Source of the DNA: Halocatena halophila
Lineage (GTDB): Archaea; Halobacteriota; Halobacteria; Halobacteriales; Haloarculaceae
Direction: 5' to 3'
Assembly: GCA_027563145.1 (NCBI GenBank)
Contig: CP071306.1
Coordinates: forward strand, 1,054,001 to 1,118,000
DNA length: 64,000 bases
Within the stretch, counting starts at the first letter, position 1, and the number at the start of each line of letters is the position of its first letter. The position numbers were made by a program, and so were the translations under genes. The notes under the pieces are model-generated. The model was not told the DNA's origin. It made no database searches and saw nothing but the letters and a program-made list of their open reading frames with translations. Shown here one piece after another: positions 62,401 through 64,000 of the stretch.

Positions 62401-62728
62401 ACGATCAGCTTCCCCCGTGTTCTTCGATATTAAGGTCGTGGTTGATGAGACGGCGAGCAACTAGAAGGTCAAATGCCATGGGCTCTACCTAATATGGAAA
62501 ATCAGGGGAAGAAACCTATACGTTATGATTTTACACTTCAGAATCGGTACCCCGATATGAGCTTTTCATATTATTAGGATGGTGCCTATGAATCCATCTC
62601 GATAGCTCCGATAACCACCATCCAATTAATATAATCACTTTATAAACAACAGTATCGGCTCCTTTGTCGAACAGTGTAGGAATCGTCATTGAAAACGGCT
62701 TTTACTACGAAGAAAATAGCTACATTTC
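62401..62728. other. AT-rich intergenic region of the glycan locus
   Basis: 328 bases between the divergent flippase and alkaline-phosphatase-fold genes. AT-rich, with TATA-like elements such as CTTTATAAAC near 62637, and no convincing gene, tRNA or hairpin. It presumably holds both divergent promoters. Confidence 0.45.
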
Positions 62729-63676
62729 ATGCTCGGATCTGGGCGTTACACTCTCGACAATTTGATCGATGCAGCTCGCAATCCTAAGATATTTTTGGGG
62801 GAGTTTCACCGGCTTGGATTTGAAGTCAATCGGTCGATTCACCGACGCATGGGAGATTCCAAGGGGGATCCGGTGACAGAAGAAGACTGGGATGTTCTCC
62901 ACATTCTAGATGCATGCCGCCTAGATATGTTCAGAGATCAAAATACAATCGATGGTGAGCTTGAAAGTCGATATTCTTTAGGAAGCGAGAGTTGGGAATT
63001 CCTTAACAAAAATTTTGCCGGGGACACATTCCATGATACGGTGTACGTGACTGCAAATCCCCATGCGCCATCATTACCAGAAGACACGTTCCACGCCACG
63101 ATTAATCTACTAGAGAGTGACTGGGACACAGTCTTACAAACGGTCCATCCAGAGGACGTTACCAAAGCCGCTCTCAAAGCCAATAAAAAATTTCCTGATA
63201 AGCGGTTGATCATCCACTTTATGCAGCCCCACTACCCCTTCATTGGAGAGTTTGGACAACAACTCGACCATAAGGGATACGATAATCCTAACGATGAAAG
63301 CAAAGACGATAGCACTCCTCGCGAAGTCTGGGGGAGTCTCGGTCATGGTCGAATCTCTAAAGACGATGTCTGGAGAGCGTATCGGGAAAATCTCGATGTT
63401 GTACTTCCCCATGTACAACAACTCGTTGATGAAATTACAGGGAAAGCTGTGGTTACAGCTGATCACGGCAATCTAGTCGGTGAACGTACCTCTCCACTGC
63501 CGGTGCGCGGATATGGCCATCCACGAGGAGCAATTGCTCCCGAGCTTCGCGAAGTGCCTTGGCTTATAGTCGAAGACGGAGCTCGCCGGACAATCTCGAA
63601 TGATCCACCAGTGGAAACTGATCGTATGCAAGATGACCTAGTGGAAGATCGTCTCGCTGCGCTAGGATACCGATAA
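62729..63676 (+). CDS. Alkaline-phosphatase-superfamily protein (sulfatase-like) of a glycan locus
   Basis: A 315-residue protein of the alkaline phosphatase/sulfatase fold. I recognise DVLHILDACRLDMF (metal Asp with the Cys/Thr-type nucleophile position, here LDACR), IIHFMQPHYPFIGEFG (metal His) and VVTADHGNLVGERTS (DHG metal motif), then a final RGYGHPRG His. Members in haloarchaeal glycosylation islands probably handle sulfate or phosphate groups on sugars; the reaction is not known. No signal peptide is clear, so it seems cytoplasmic. It is divergent from the flippase. Confidence 0.75.
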   Translation: MLGSGRYTLDNLIDAARNPKIFLGEFHRLGFEVNRSIHRRMGDSKGDPVTEEDWDVLHILDACRLDMFRDQNTIDGELESRYSLGSESWEFLNKNFAGDTFHDTVYVTANPHAPSLPEDTFHATINLLESDWDTVLQTVHPEDVTKAALKANKKFPDKRLIIHFMQPHYPFIGEFGQQLDHKGYDNPNDESKDDSTPREVWGSLGHGRISKDDVWRAYRENLDVVLPHVQQLVDEITGKAVVTADHGNLVGERTSPLPVRGYGHPRGAIAPELREVPWLIVEDGARRTISNDPPVETDRMQDDLVEDRLAALGYR

Positions 63677-63689
63677 ATGGAGCATCTGA

Positions 63690-64000
63690 TCAGCAGAGTT
63701 CTTCGTACAGGGAAAGATGTAACTCCGCAGTTCGTTCGATATCAAAAGTGGAGAGAGCCCTTTCATATCCTCTAGTTCCATACGGTTCATCGCTTTTAAA
63801 TACACGAGAGATAGCTTCGGCTAGCTCAGATGGGGATGACGGCGAGACGAGATATCCAGTTTCGCCATTTTTCACAACCTCATTGGCTCCAGGGATATCA
63901 GTCGAAACCACTGGGAGTCCCGCAGCCATCGCCTCAACGAGAACGATACCGAAACTTTCTGAGACGGACGAGAGTGCAAATACGTCACCGATTGCGTAAT
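63690..64000 (-). CDS. Glycosyltransferase family 4 protein (partial, N-terminus outside window)
   Basis: The last 103 residues are visible. They hold the GT4 C-terminal signature: DVFALSSVSESFGIVLVEAM (the E-x7-E motif that binds the nucleotide-sugar phosphate), then AAGLPVVSTDIPGANEVV and NGETGYLVSPSSP. The reading frame is open to the edge at 64000. It should add a sugar to a lipid-linked glycan, and belongs with the flippase and sulfatase-like genes. Confidence 0.88.
   Translation of the reverse strand, partial: YAIGDVFALSSVSESFGIVLVEAMAAGLPVVSTDIPGANEVVKNGETGYLVSPSSPSELAEAISRVFKSDEPYGTRGYERALSTFDIERTAELHLSLYEELC

Overview
The window is chromosomal DNA from a halophilic archaeon (class Halobacteria); the genus cannot be fixed from sequence alone. 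The proteins are strongly acidic, many genes have a TATA-like box about 25 to 32 bases before the start codon and no obvious ribosome binding site (leaderless transcripts), and several families are archaeal or haloarchaeal: GfcR, egsA, RqcH, MptE, FlpA/Nop5, the LSm-L37e pair, aMBF1, FEN-1 with a C-terminal PIP box, and DUF5785/DUF7344-type proteins.

Positions 1 to about 35250 are ordinary core genome, densely packed and frequently switching strand. They hold a CBS-domain protein (cut by the edge), a tRNA-Leu(GAG) with a duplicated 3' end, the sugar regulator GfcR, a Gfo/Idh/MocA dehydrogenase and a PfkB sugar kinase, aMBF1, an RtcB-family ligase, a thiolase-DUF35 pair, an M42 peptidase, LSm-L37e-PurF, RqcH with glycerol-1-phosphate dehydrogenase, Elp3, a RecJ-like DHH protein, MutY, TenA, a class III aminotransferase, MgtC and AI-2E family membrane proteins, an acyl-CoA dehydrogenase and a fused 3-hydroxyacyl-CoA dehydrogenase/enoyl-CoA hydratase.

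Positions about 35320 to 46190 are an AT-richer accessory region. Two identical tRNA-Glu(TTC) genes, as an 84-base direct repeat 5363 bases apart, bracket a cassette with a degenerate kinase-fold protein, a 41-residue peptide gene with its own promoter, an asparagine-synthetase-like protein of lasso-cyclase type, and an S9 prolyl-oligopeptidase-like protein. I read this as a candidate archaeal RiPP (lasso-like) cluster without the usual leader-processing protein. Beyond it lie decayed genes (a thioredoxin-like remnant, a frameshifted alpha/beta hydrolase, a RibD-like fragment), a small membrane protein, a VOC protein, a compact operon of two tiny ORFs and a SWIM-type zinc protein, a group of palindromes, and a coiled-coil protein of plasmid type.

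Positions 46197 to 60834 return to core genes: an Lhr-type helicase, MptE (pterin synthesis), a PAP2 phosphatase, Nop5-FlpA (C/D-box RNA methylation), the SufCBD iron-sulfur assembly operon followed by a ferritin-like protein and a DtxR/SirR repressor, a GNAT acetyltransferase and FEN-1. The final 3 kb (flippase, alkaline-phosphatase-fold protein, partial glycosyltransferase) is the edge of a surface-glycan or N-glycosylation locus.
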